A stretch of 64,000 nt of DNA from assembly GCA_965644295.1 (NCBI GenBank), contig CBFFRP010000408.1:186001-250000 (forward strand), read 5' to 3'. The notes under the pieces were generated by a model. It searched no databases. It was not told where the DNA came from and was given only the letters and a program-made list of their open reading frames with translations. This DNA comes from Paraphysomonas bandaiensis (lineage: Eukaryota > Chrysophyceae). Both the position numbers and the translations under genes were made by a program. Below are positions 1 to 10,550 of this stretch, in pieces; within the stretch, counting starts at the first letter, position 1; every line of letters starts with the position of its first letter.

Positions 1-2933
1 GAGAATGGGGAGGATACTGGGTGTGAGTGTAAGCATCAAACCGCCTATCAGGAGAGTTCCCATACCCCTGTCCTTGTCCTCCCACCCAACCCTGGTGAGG
101 TCTGTGTCCACCCGTTCTGTGGTGGCCTCTACCTTCGCTCATGGGCTCTTGGGGATGCGATGCATAGTCGTGTGAGTAAGACGCAGATAAAGGCGGGCGC
201 TGGGCACTTCTCGATGTTCCGCGACGATGAGGTGAATTTCCATACGATGATCCCATTCGATGCGAGGGAATGGATTGCCCATGGTGATGAGGGGCCGACT
301 GGAAGCCAAACGACTGTAGATATCGACTTTCATCAATATCTGCGCGATTTAAAGCATGTCCAAAATCCGTGGGTCCACTTCCAATGCCACCTAATGACGA
401 GGCAAACAATGAGCTACCGTAACTCGACGCTGTACTGTTATATGACGAAGCAATCTTGTTCGACGAAGTCTGTTGGCCAGAAGCAGGCATCGGGATTGGC
501 ATCGATCCACTCTTGCTTTGTTCAGAGGGCGAGTCAAACGACTGCTGCTGATGATGAAAGAGAGAGCTGATCATGGACCCTGAGAATGAATAGGACTGAG
601 CCTGTTGCTGTTGTTGGGGCCCCATCTGATTCGAAGGAGATCCACCAAGGGAGGAGGAGTAGTATCCACCCGATACCCCCCTCTCCGTACCATGCTTCTG
701 TTGTTGCCATTGAAAGAAACTAGTCGGTTTCTGGTGCTCTGGGGGAGAGCCATATTGTGGACCAGAGTTTGGGTACCCTTGACCCCCTTGGGGATGCCGC
801 CGAGCTTGATGTGAGTAACTTGCGGGGTTGCTGTATCGACGAGGCCGTCCACTGTCTGACGCTGCTGCGCGAGGTCCATTACGTGAATCTTGCCGATGCA
901 TCTGGTGATGCTGTGGGACTGATGATGGAGTTGTTTCAGACCACATAGGCGTAGCATACGGTGGCCACACCTTGTCGTCGCCCGGCTGCTGAGTGACTAC
1001 ACCTACGTCTGATCCTGACACATTCCCAGATCCAGAGCCTCTCGTAGTTGGTGCCACATCACACCGCTGACCAAGATTCACTGGCTCAGATTCACGGCGA
1101 TCGCTCTTTTTCAAAAGGGAAAACTCACGAGTCTCCACTGTGGTACCGTATTTGGCGGAACACATTTGATACACAGAGTCTGGAAGTTTGCCGTGATACT
1201 GCCGAAGTCGTTCCTGAACGACCTTATCTGGCCTTGGGCTGTACGGCAAACACGCTATAACTCCGTCTTCACTACTACCTCCAATGCTTGAGTAATTAGT
1301 GATAAATGGGTGTTCCACAGCTTGCTTCGCCGTAAGTCGTTGCCAAGGGTCAAGCTTTAAGAGACCCTGAAGAAAATCTAAGAAGCACTTCCTCTTGTTG
1401 ATTTCTTCTCTCTTTTGCTGTTCTGTTAGCCTAGACTTTCTTGAAAGTGGGCACTTCAATATCACGTCACTCAAGACGTTATACTTCAAATAGCGCCGAA
1501 AGGTTGGGACCGTGGTATTGTTCTCCAGGGCGTACTCCTCGGCGGTTTTGAGGCGATAAGTGTGAGTTGGTCGGGTCGTTTGTGACTGACTACTATAGGG
1601 GTTCCATGCGCGGTCGGCTGGAACACTCGGACTGGTAGTAAAAAATTTAGTACCATTTTTACCGTTCTGTATGAGATAGTCTGGTATGGCCCCGAGCATG
1701 TCAACAATGCGAGTGAGCTGATTGTGCTGTGACACCCCTGGAAAAAGAGGAAGACCTAAAAACATCTCTGCACAGACACACCCAAGCGACCACATATCGA
1801 TTGCACCATTATAAGGAACACCTGCAAAGGTGGTTACCAGTATAGACTTTTGTGTATTAAATGGATCAGACAAACCAATTGACAAGTACACAGTACACAC
1901 TAAGTTATACACACCAAGTGCACACTAGTTTAGACAAAACAAAATTACCTAGCAACACCTCCGGTGAGCGATAAAACCTGCTCTGAATGTAAGAGTACAT
2001 CGTACGACCTTCAAAGCATGCCGATCCGAAGTCTATAACTTTCACGTCTGACCACAATCCGACTCCAGTGGAGATCTCCATCGATGGGCCCTGTTGGTCC
2101 TTCCCCTTTCCCATGTCATTCGTTTTGCCGTTAGAAACGTTGTCGGAGTCCTGTCTGCTATTGGTAATATCTGTAGATGTAGAGGATGCTTCTGTCTTAC
2201 TGTGGCTCCTCTGCTGCTTGTTCCTGTTGTACAGAAGGATGTTTTCAGGTTTCAAGTCACAGTGAATTATTTTCGAATCCTCAAGTACAACAAGCGCTGC
2301 TAATATTTGCCTAGCAAATTTCTGAACGGCATTGAGAGGTAGTCCGCGAAATTGATTCTGCGTTAAGATATCAAGTAGAGAGCTACCAAGAAGCTCGAAT
2401 ACTATGCACACGTGACCACAATATTCAAAAGAATCTAATATACGAACAATATGCTTCGAGTCATCTGGGTCGCCCTCTGTGTTTAGTTGTTTTGCGATCT
2501 TAACTTCTAATAATCCCTGGTTTCTATAAGCAGTTTTTCCTTTCACAACCTTGACAGCGACAATATCTCCAGTAGTACTCATCTGGCAACGGAAAACCTG
2601 TCCGAAAGTGCCAGTCCCTAACAGATCCAACACTGTATACGAACTAGTATCAGATTCAATTTTATCACGAACACGACATATCAAATTCCCTTCTACATTG
2701 TCATGGCTATTAGTCGCGCATGGTTCAGACGGTTGTGTCAATAAACGTGCCGGTAATTTCTCAACAACTTCAAAGTTCGGATTACAGTTTTTATAAGTGT
2801 CCGTTAAGCTGACTGTCGCCTTCATTAACACGCTGCCCTCGTTACGGATATTTTTCCCTTCAATCTCCTGAGTTTGATTGGATTCTTTGGGAGTAAAGCA
2901 TCCTAGTAATGGAGTGATCTCGATATTTTGCAT
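1..2933 (-). CDS. YAK1: YAK1-type dual-specificity (DYRK family) protein kinase, 3' end cut by window
   Basis: Two exons on the minus strand, 2933-1949 and 1821-1; the reading frame is still open at the left edge, so the C-terminus is missing. The ATG at 2933 is the first in frame. The kinase domain begins near residue 100, with the glycine loop GTGTFG near 106-111, the ATP lysine K128, the catalytic HCDLKPEN at 224-231 and DFG at 301-303. The activation loop reads YSYIQSRFYR, the DYRK/YAK1 form with an autophosphorylated tyrosine. Exon 2 continues with VPYNGAIDMWSLGC and LGLPLFPG, close to plant and fungal YAK1. About 60 Ser/Thr/Lys-rich residues (235-295) are inserted between the catalytic loop and DFG. 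The tail, over 400 residues, is rich in Ser, Gly, Gln, Pro and His and looks disordered. YAK1 kinases act in growth and stress control; the role here is inferred from family membership. Confidence 0.93.
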
Positions 2934-3643
2934 GGTCACTTCAACTCTCTGCACTATACAACCATACAAAATATTCAACAATCAATTCAATTCTTAATGA
3001 TTCTCTCCTACGGAAAGTATCCGTGGAACAATGTAATGTATGAGCTGAGTCTTGTTGTATGTCTGATTAATTGAGCCAGCGGCTGTGTGTGTGTATGTAT
3101 GTGTGTGTAATTCATTGCCATCTTTTGCCGATACAACTCCACCCAAATACAGTGTAGCACAGCACAGCACAGCACAGTCACGTGTATATTCATCTTGTTC
3201 TGATATCACCAGCACCATACCCTATACGTACACATACAGCAGGAGTACAACATTGTACAGAGAATCTTCTTCGTATTTTATTTGCAGCGTAGTCCTCCCC
3301 ACATGTTCCTACCTCTGCTCTCTGCGAAAATACAATAGGGCGATTATACACGGGTGTAGTATCCGTATAGCATGTGTATGTCTGTACCAGTGTACAGCAG
3401 TGTACACGACTGTAGTATCCGTATAGCTGTGTACCTGTGTACCTGTCAACAGTGTGTAAAGATACTTTACTGCACTGCACTCACTGTACTCTGCTGCAGC
3501 ATATTGACGTTGACAACATGCGGATTCTCACTCCTTCTCATTAATTGTAATAACGAAGGCAAGTCCAAGATATTTTTAATTCAGCGTATTCTTATTCCTT
3601 TCCATTGTGTTATATTCAGTTACTCTTATCATACTTCTTAAAT
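2934..3643. promoter_or_regulatory. Divergent promoter region between YAK1 and the small tail-anchored gene
   Basis: These 710 bp separate two start codons that point away from each other. The region carries a TG/TATG-rich stretch at 3085-3110, a CAGCA tandem near 3155-3175, and a direct repeat of GTATCCGTATAG at about 3359-3370 and 3415-3426. I see no convincing ORF. A promoter role is inferred from position only. Confidence 0.5.
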
Positions 3644-3975
3644 ATGCCGAAGAAGGTGGACAGATCGAAAGGACCAGAAGCTACAAAGAATACGGGCTCT
3701 GTTAAGCTGAGTCAGACTACTCTGTACAGGAGAGGGGTGCAGTCATCAGAATTGAAAAAGGCTTCTGATATAAAGAAGCCAAAGGTCATTATGAAGAAGG
3801 ACAATGAGCCTCCGCTAAAGGAGGAAATACCGAAGTAGGAACTTTGTTGTGACGTTCTAATTGTGTGTTATGTATACATTTTTGTAGAGTTCTTGCGGTA
3901 TCCATATTTGTGGCTCTCATATTGTCCCTCTCGGCTCTAGGATACTATGGACTGCAACTGCTAATCGAGGATTGA
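3644..3975 (+). CDS. Small tail-anchored membrane protein, 92 aa
   Basis: Two exons, 3644-3834 and 3888-3975, joined across a 53-nt GTAGGA...TGTAG intron; without splicing the frame stops just after the donor. The N-terminal 64 residues are basic and hydrophilic, beginning MPKKVDRSKG. Exon 2 supplies a single hydrophobic segment (VLAVSIFVALILSLSALGYY, about residues 65-84) and a short LQLLIED tail. This is the layout of a C-terminally anchored protein of the ER or mitochondrial outer membrane, facing the cytosol. I compared it by eye with SERP/RAMP4, Sec61 beta and TRIQK and found no good match, so the family is unassigned. It is head-to-head with the YAK1 gene. Confidence 0.75.
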
Positions 3976-4941
3976 TCAGATATTGTGCGGTAAATCATGG
4001 AATTTGTGCATCCCAGTTGAGCTGCTATGGGAGATATTGACACAACAAGCATTTTTATATTCTACGTACGCATAATATGCGTAGTTTTTGTAGTTTTTTT
4101 ACTTCGTTCTAAGTAGTCTTGAAGTGTTGTTGGGTATTCTGCCAGTGCCACCTTCCTTATTATATGGACATCAACGTGAGTAAATACAAATAATAATGAT
4201 AATGTTTATTAGTTATTACCGTAATTTAGAACAGTATCGGTGGGTATATATGGCCCCATATTTATGTTCTAGATTGATGTAAAGCGAATGTTCACAGCAT
4301 GTAGGAATACATGTTGTAGTGTAGAATGTAGAATGTAGAACTATCAAGGCTTCCATAAGATATGCTATATAAAATACTAAGTAGATAATGTAGTTGCGAT
4401 TAACAAACTGAATGTGGACTGATGTCCCGCTTTTCTGGCGGAACTATCCTCCCTGGCGGTCTCCTCGGAGAAATAAGAAACTAAATAGTACAGCATAACG
4501 CCATGCCTTTTATGAAATATTTATCATTCAAATTAGAACGTTGTATAGTAACAGAGGTAAATGTAGATTAATATTTTAACATAGTACCAGTGATATTATA
4601 GCTGGTTACCTACTGTCAAGGCTAGTTACAAGATCAGTTTATGGCTGATTCAAGTCTGTGAGAGCTTTAGTAGTTTAGCATATAAATATGGGTAGTATCT
4701 GTTGAATCCTGGGTGCAGTAAGTAATATATTCATGATTCGAGAATATATTCATGTAAAAATTGCACATATACATCGTAGGCAGAATATATTAAGTAGTTT
4801 ACGTGACTGGGCCAGAAAATCAACGTAAAATATTAGAAGTTGGACAGCATCTGTCAATAGCATACAGCGAATAAAGTGTGACACACTTCGAAAGATACAG
4901 TCGCATGAGGACTGCATATCTTCAGGTAGATATATTGGAAT
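3976..4941. other. AT-rich convergent spacer
   Basis: This 966-bp spacer lies between two converging genes. It is AT-rich and has a short tandem GTAGAATGTAGAATGTAGAA near 4320-4340. No ORF, RNA gene or repeat shared with the rest of the window was seen. Confidence 0.6.
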
Positions 4942-5829
4942 CTATTTATCAGGCAGTACGTGTATTCCAGTCGCAAGATTGGCAAATATATTATCGTCAT
5001 CATAGCAAGGGAACGGGTCTAGATAAAGCCCACCATACTTCCCTTCGCTCGTAATCACGTCTTTAATACAATCGCCTAGTCTTCTATCTAATATTCGCTT
5101 CCCTCTTTCTTCTTCATCGACACCATTGCGCTCATAATACTGTCTCAGCAAATCACTACTAAATACGGTAATATATTTTTCCCCAGTTCTCAATATCCTA
5201 TCTGGGCCTCGGAACACAGAGTGTTCATGAACAAATGATATTTCTTTTTCTTTATTGTTGAAGTTAAATATCGTCGGCTTTAGATAACCACCTCCAGTAA
5301 CTCTTTGTAATGTCGCATGGAGTAGATAACACTTTAAGGCTCTGTCAACTTGCTCGGGTGTAGGGGAGACAACGTGTGTATCCTGGTTTACGGTTATGAA
5401 TATACCATCCACATACACGTCGCGATCATCATTCATTGCATCTCTGAAATTAGTAACCACATAATCTCCAGGAAAGGTCTGAGTAGATGATAACCGTTCC
5501 TTTGACGTAGAAGAAAGAAGCGACATACAGTAATTGTAATCTAAACTAGTATCATAACACATCATAGCGGCTGTTTTCCCACTAGTATTGGGATTCGGAG
5601 CAAGAATTAAACCTTTATCGTCGGCAGTAGTAATAAGCTGAGGGTGGGACAGAAGAGCTCGTACGGAATACTCCACCAGTGCGTTTCTGTCGGCTACATT
5701 GTCTTTATGGAGGCACTCCGTAAGCAGAGGGAGTACAATCGATAGCTGGGGATTTGCAAAGCTATTCGACTCCACAGAGAAATGGCGCCGTGAAACATAG
5801 CGTGATACTCTAGGAAACACTCGTATCAT
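4942..5829 (-). CDS. Orphan protein with a likely mitochondrial presequence, 295 aa
   Basis: A single uninterrupted exon starting at the ATG at 5829. The first 25 or so residues (MIRVFPRVSRYVSRRHFS) are rich in Arg and Ser with no acidic residue, as in a mitochondrial matrix-targeting presequence; a cleavage site near RRHFS is plausible. The rest is a mixed soluble protein with no membrane segment and no motif I recognise. It ends at the stop at 4942-4944. It is divergently arranged with the SET-oxygenase gene, 380 bp apart. Length, codon continuity and the presequence support a real gene; the function is unknown. Confidence 0.7.
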   Translation of the reverse strand: MIRVFPRVSRYVSRRHFSVESNSFANPQLSIVLPLLTECLHKDNVADRNALVEYSVRALLSHPQLITTADDKGLILAPNPNTSGKTAAMMCYDTSLDYNYCMSLLSSTSKERLSSTQTFPGDYVVTNFRDAMNDDRDVYVDGIFITVNQDTHVVSPTPEQVDRALKCYLLHATLQRVTGGGYLKPTIFNFNNKEKEISFVHEHSVFRGPDRILRTGEKYITVFSSDLLRQYYERNGVDEEERGKRILDRRLGDCIKDVITSEGKYGGLYLDPFPCYDDDNIFANLATGIHVLPDK

Positions 5830-6209
5830 TATCGTAATGGCTTCTTTTCACCTCAATATGAGCATGAGCATGTTCGTGTTAATGTTCATGTATCTGCATG
5901 CTGTTCATTGCTGTGGCTTTAAATGCATACCATATACCGCACCGTATACCCATATACGGAGGTTGGGGTTGTATGGAATATGTACTGTATGTATATACGG
6001 AATACTGCGATTATACAGCATTGGACTGTTGAGAGTCTATGGACTGTACCCACATAATACGTAGTACTCCTGTACCTACGTAATAGTACTCCTATACCTA
6101 CATAATAGTACTCCTGTACCTACAAGCACATAGTACTCCTGTACCTACATGCACATAGTACTGCTGTACAAAGCAAGAGGAAGTCCATAGAGGGCCATCG
6201 TCCATATAC
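5830..6209. promoter_or_regulatory. Divergent promoter region, mitochondrial orphan / SET-oxygenase
   Basis: 380 bp between divergent start codons. It contains ATATACCGCACCGTATAC at about 5932-5949, the core GTATAC lying at 5944-5949, 266 bp upstream of the SET-oxygenase ATG. Three to four near-identical tandem copies of a CCTACATAATAGTACTCCTGTA-like unit of about 22-30 bp lie at 6060-6165. Confidence 0.5.
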
Positions 6210-9200
6210 ATGAACGTGCACGAGTATGCCGCGTCTCGCTCCTTCCACCCGAACCTCCCACAACAAGCTCCCTCCTCACTTATTACTGTGTCCATTGCTC
6301 ACATGATCGCTAAAGGATGCGAGGTGTTTAAAGAGGGCGCGCTGGTAGCAGTCCAGACCCCCTCTAGTGCGAGTAGTTCCCTCTCATGCTCTGTGTGCTT
6401 GTGTTATATAGGGGGGTGGAGAGCACAGGTCAGTACGCTCCCTCTACTGCTATATCCCAGCCAATAAGTATATATCTGATAGGCTCATATACTCACTGAA
6501 GGGGCGACTGCACGAAACAGATGCAAACAGACAGCAGTGAAGAGCGGATTAGCGCACGCATGTGTTAATGAGTGCTGTCAAGAGGCGTTCTGCTCTCAAG
6601 CGTGTCTTATTAAGGGCATAAGAACTGGTCATCATTTAGAGTGTGGGATTGGAGTCATATGCACCAAAAATATTCTTGCTTGCTCGGAATGGAACAGTTC
6701 TGATGCGAATAACGCTACTGAGCAACCTGAAGTCGAGTGTTGTGGTGCTTCAGCAGCATCTGCGTTTCGAAAACACAGTATTCAGTATGACGAGACATAC
6801 CTTCTTGCTCGTAAGCTCATAATAACACTACTAGCCCCAGTCGTGTACAGCACAGAGTACGTTCCACACACTCAAAGTTGCTGCAGTGTTGACCATAGAA
6901 ATAATCTTTCCTCTTCGATACAAAGTATTTGCCATTTGGTTCACAGTGTTTTCAGTTTACCTGGCCAAAATATTTCATCTATAAATAATTGTACAGCTGA
7001 TGCGGACAATATTCATGATAGTTGGGTGTTGTTGATGACTGCCTTTACCCAAATGGATATATGCGTATCTTGTTTTGAGCCCCTGCTATCATATGATTTT
7101 TACAGTTGGATAATTAGATATGTAATTCCGGTACATATGAAGATGATGAGATGCGCAGAGTTGGAAAATGAAGAGGGAATTGAAGGGTGTGCCCGAATTC
7201 CTTCCACGGATGCATGTAGTCCATTGCATAGACGATTGCAGCAAGCATGCATTGCAGGTGTTTTCGAACTCCCTCTCAATACATTGGATGGAGATAGCAA
7301 AGATCTCGTCAGCTGCATTTCATCCTTGTTTCCACCTTTGTTTAAGAGTAGCTATAACGTTTCACTGTCCCTTCTGTCGCTGCTAGATCCTGGGACAGAT
7401 GTTTATGATGTGTTTGAGGCTGATAGACATAGTGTTGGGAGCGTTGTTGCTTCCAGCAAGGAGCGATTGGACGGAAGTATATCAGTCTGTATGACCCTAC
7501 TGTCCCAGTCGTCTGCATTTATTCCGCACTCTTGCATTCCATCTATTTCGTTCACCCACATTGTACCTGGCGCAGCACAGTCTGGAAGCGATTTGCTGCC
7601 GTCTGTCGTTGTCACCGCTACCGCTGAGGCTACAAGAGATATAAGTTGCATGTGCAATTGTCTCAATAATGTCGCCATTCACCATAGATGTGAATGTGGT
7701 GACAAGGGACTGAGTATATCTTACATTCCAGACCTGGATTGTTCAGATCACATCGTCAGACAGAGAGCACTTAAAACTCTCTTTAGTATAGTGGGGTCTG
7801 ATTTCCAATGTGTATGCATGCGTTGCGAAATTGAGAGCAAAGAGTTTTCGTATTATTGTATGGAGAAATACGACTCGGATGCGTTGCTCGCCTTAGCTTA
7901 CCTATATATGCAGTTGCAGCAATATGGATTGGCTCAGAAAGTTTTAAACTATGTCAGTCATGAGGTAAGTGACAAATTTATAAGAGCGAAAGCCTCGCAT
8001 GCGTTAGGAGCAGCACTCTTAGAGCAAGGTAAAGTCGTATTTATTAGCTCTCGATGCTTTTAAACTGTACATGTCGAATAGTTTTTTACGTTTCAAAATC
8101 TAACTATTATGTTAAGGTGATTGGCTGGCAGCGAGGAAGCTATGGCTTGATGCTTTACCCCTCGCATCTGCCTACCCACTACTTAACAATGAAATACAAA
8201 AACAGCAAGCGTACCCGGTATATACATCCAGTAATTTACAGGACTCCAGCACCAATACAGTGATGGAATTCGAAATTCTAAGTTGGAGTGGAGATCGTGA
8301 GACGTTGGTAATGAACTTGGGTGAATTTAGAGATATGTATGAGACTCTTGCAGTGTCACCTACACAGCAAGTGTACATTACAAATAAAGAGCACCCAATA
8401 TTGAATACTAAGGAGTGTAGCTACGTCGTATCCTTAGCTGAAGCGTACGCTGATCAGTCTGAATGGAGTACTAGCCGGCATTATGCTGTACCTACTACTG
8501 ATATTCCAGTTAACCGGGTACCAGAGTTATTGATCTGGTTCAACGATGTTATGAAGAGCCGCATTGTCCCTATGATAAGTATGCAATTGGTCGATGGTTA
8601 GTCCCAATTGCCCAAAAATATTCTCTTTGTATCTGATGTCTATAATGTGTTACAGATAGATTCACTTCCGTTGGGGCCTCTCTAAGTGTGTCTGTGCACG
8701 ATGCGTTTGTCGTAAAGTACGACGGAAGGATCGGACATGGTGACGTGCGTCAAATACTATTACCAATGCATAGAGACCAGGTGTTACGAGCACTATAAGC
8801 TGCAATTCATTCTAGCTAAGCATTTCTTTTGTCTACGCAGTCGGCGTTCTCGTTTGTGTTGGCTTTGAATGGACAAACTACTGATGCGTTGAAGCTAGCA
8901 GCAGGCAATGGATATAGTGGTGGGGGCACTTACTTCGCTACTTCGAAAAACGTATACTGTCCAGGTGAGTATTCTGCTGCTACCCAAAGCAGTCATGACA
9001 TTATTTTGAAATGTGAAGTATGTTAATTTCTTTGACTTACAAGTATTGACAAAACAGATGCCGGACACATGTTGTCGTTTGCTGGTGGCAATCTCCTACA
9101 CGGAGGTTCGCCCGTGACAAATGGTATTCGATATATACTGGCCGTGTTTTTAAACGTCTCGTCCTGTGAAAGTAGTAAAGATTGTACAACAACTAAAGAT

Positions 9201-9275
9201 ATTGGTCCGTCGCTAAAAAAATCGAAAATCGAATTTTCAGATAGTGCCCACCATACGTTTTCATTTGCATTTTAA
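6210..9275 (+). CDS. SET/MYND-like methyltransferase fused to a prolyl 4-hydroxylase-type 2OG-Fe(II) oxygenase, about 883 aa
   Basis: Six exons: 6210-6428, about 6543-8028, 8117-8596, 8656-8780, 8841-8964 and 9058-9275. The first acceptor is the only uncertain junction. The N-terminus has the split-SET layout: ALVAVQTP, then a Cys-rich zinc module (CSVCL...FCSQAC...H...C). A degenerate SET core follows, PHSCIPS where the family has NHSCxPN, then SISYIPDLD and the post-SET cluster CVCMRC. A TPR-like helical stretch comes next (ALLEQG/DWLAARKLW). The C-terminal 300 residues form a double-stranded beta-helix oxygenase with an intact iron triad, HRD at about 767-769 and H826, and R836 for 2-oxoglutarate. 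It resembles P4H/PLOD-type hydroxylases. The Asn-to-Pro change in the SET motif makes methyltransferase activity uncertain; the oxygenase looks active. Confidence 0.85.
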
Positions 9276-10550
9276 ATAATTATCTGTGTATATTATAAAA
9301 ATATTTTTGGTGATTGTGGTGCCTTTAAGTCGAGGGAATACCACAACCTGGTAATGTGATTTCACCAGGTTTCATATCTAAGTATTGAATAATAAGGTAA
9401 AGAAAATGTCGCAATTATTGTTGTTATTAAAAGTGTTTATTGCGTTAAAAGTTGCCCCAGCTACTTGTGTTTTGTAATGTCATATTCTCTTATAGCTGCA
9501 TTTGCCTCTCTTGAGATTGCAAGTGCTCCAACCGAATAGCCTAATATTTGGATGTATATATTGTAACTTCGTGAAAGAAAGGGACGAAAAACAAGCAACA
9601 ATGGGAGATAGTGACAGAGCCTACAACAAAATGAGTGCGCTCTGAGATGCTCTCATCTGAGTGTGTTGTGACCGGAAAACGTCGATGTAGAAGTGGGGTA
9701 CCGTACAAAGAATAGCTTTATTCTTTTGACTTTTGAACATTTGTTTACTTGTCTAGATCGTGAAAGGAAAGATAGGTTGTTAGACTAGATAGATTATTAT
9801 TATCGCATAGGCAATTGTTCGTTATCATGTAAAACACACCAACAACATATTTTTTTACTTTTTTTTATCAGAGGTTTATCTTGAATCGTCATGATACTTC
9901 AGTTTCACAGTTATAGCTGCATAGTATGTTTGACTACGTATTACAGTTCAGTTCTCACATTGTAGTTAACGTATTCTACGGTTCCAACATACGTATTTCA
10001 AATTTCAAGACTGCTTATGAACTGTATAATAATATATATGATATATGTGTAGTCAGCGGCTTTTATTGATGTAAAACTGAAGCAATATATATCTAAGAAG
10101 GTAGTAAAAAATTCCTATGAATAACGTTCTTCACATTGTTATTAATATCTTCGTAGTTACTTTTTGTGCATTGTTATACCCCTTCCGACCATCATCAAAA
10201 ATTGCATTAGCTCGACTTTTTATTAAAAGTATACTTCTGGTCCTAGTCGTTTTATCTTAATTTTATGGAATAAGTGCTCTCATGATGCTCAGTGGTGTTT
10301 CTAGCAGCTAGAACCAGATACGAGGTATCCCCCCTCGATTTTCGTATTTTAATGTACCAAGTGACACGCAGCCTTAGAGGAATTAGATAGTGATATAGCT
10401 CCGTTTTGACAATAGTGACATATTTTACAATGACTTATTACATGAAATCTCAGTACCACTACATTAACACATTAAATCATTTTCAATCGCTATGATATAT
10501 CGTACGCTTAATACTAATACTGCATACTACCGGAAATTTTTTATAAGGGA
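9276..10550. other. Spacer holding a decayed Tudor-like gene copy
   Basis: A 1.3-kb AT-rich convergent spacer. Apart from the pseudogene remnant at 9564-10203, described separately, I see no coding region. Confidence 0.6.
9564..10203 (+). pseudogene. Truncated, decayed copy of the Tudor-like gene (last exon and 3' flank)
   Basis: Bases 9564-9715 match the last exon of the gene at 52602-53119 along its whole length, including the terminal GTACAAAGAATAG. The match resumes at 10019-10203, where the region corresponds to the 3' flank at about 53149-53311. In the copy the reading frame meets a TGA within the first few codons, and further indels lie in the middle. Exons 1 and 2 are absent. About 300 bp with no counterpart separates the two matching blocks, either an insertion here or a deletion in the parent. 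This is a dead partial duplicate. Confidence 0.8.

Noticed and set aside
5837-6064. Plus-strand open frame of 75 codons upstream of the SET-oxygenase gene
   Set aside because: Rich in Tyr, Cys and Leu from TAC/TGT simple sequence; it overlaps the divergent promoter and has no protein-like pattern.
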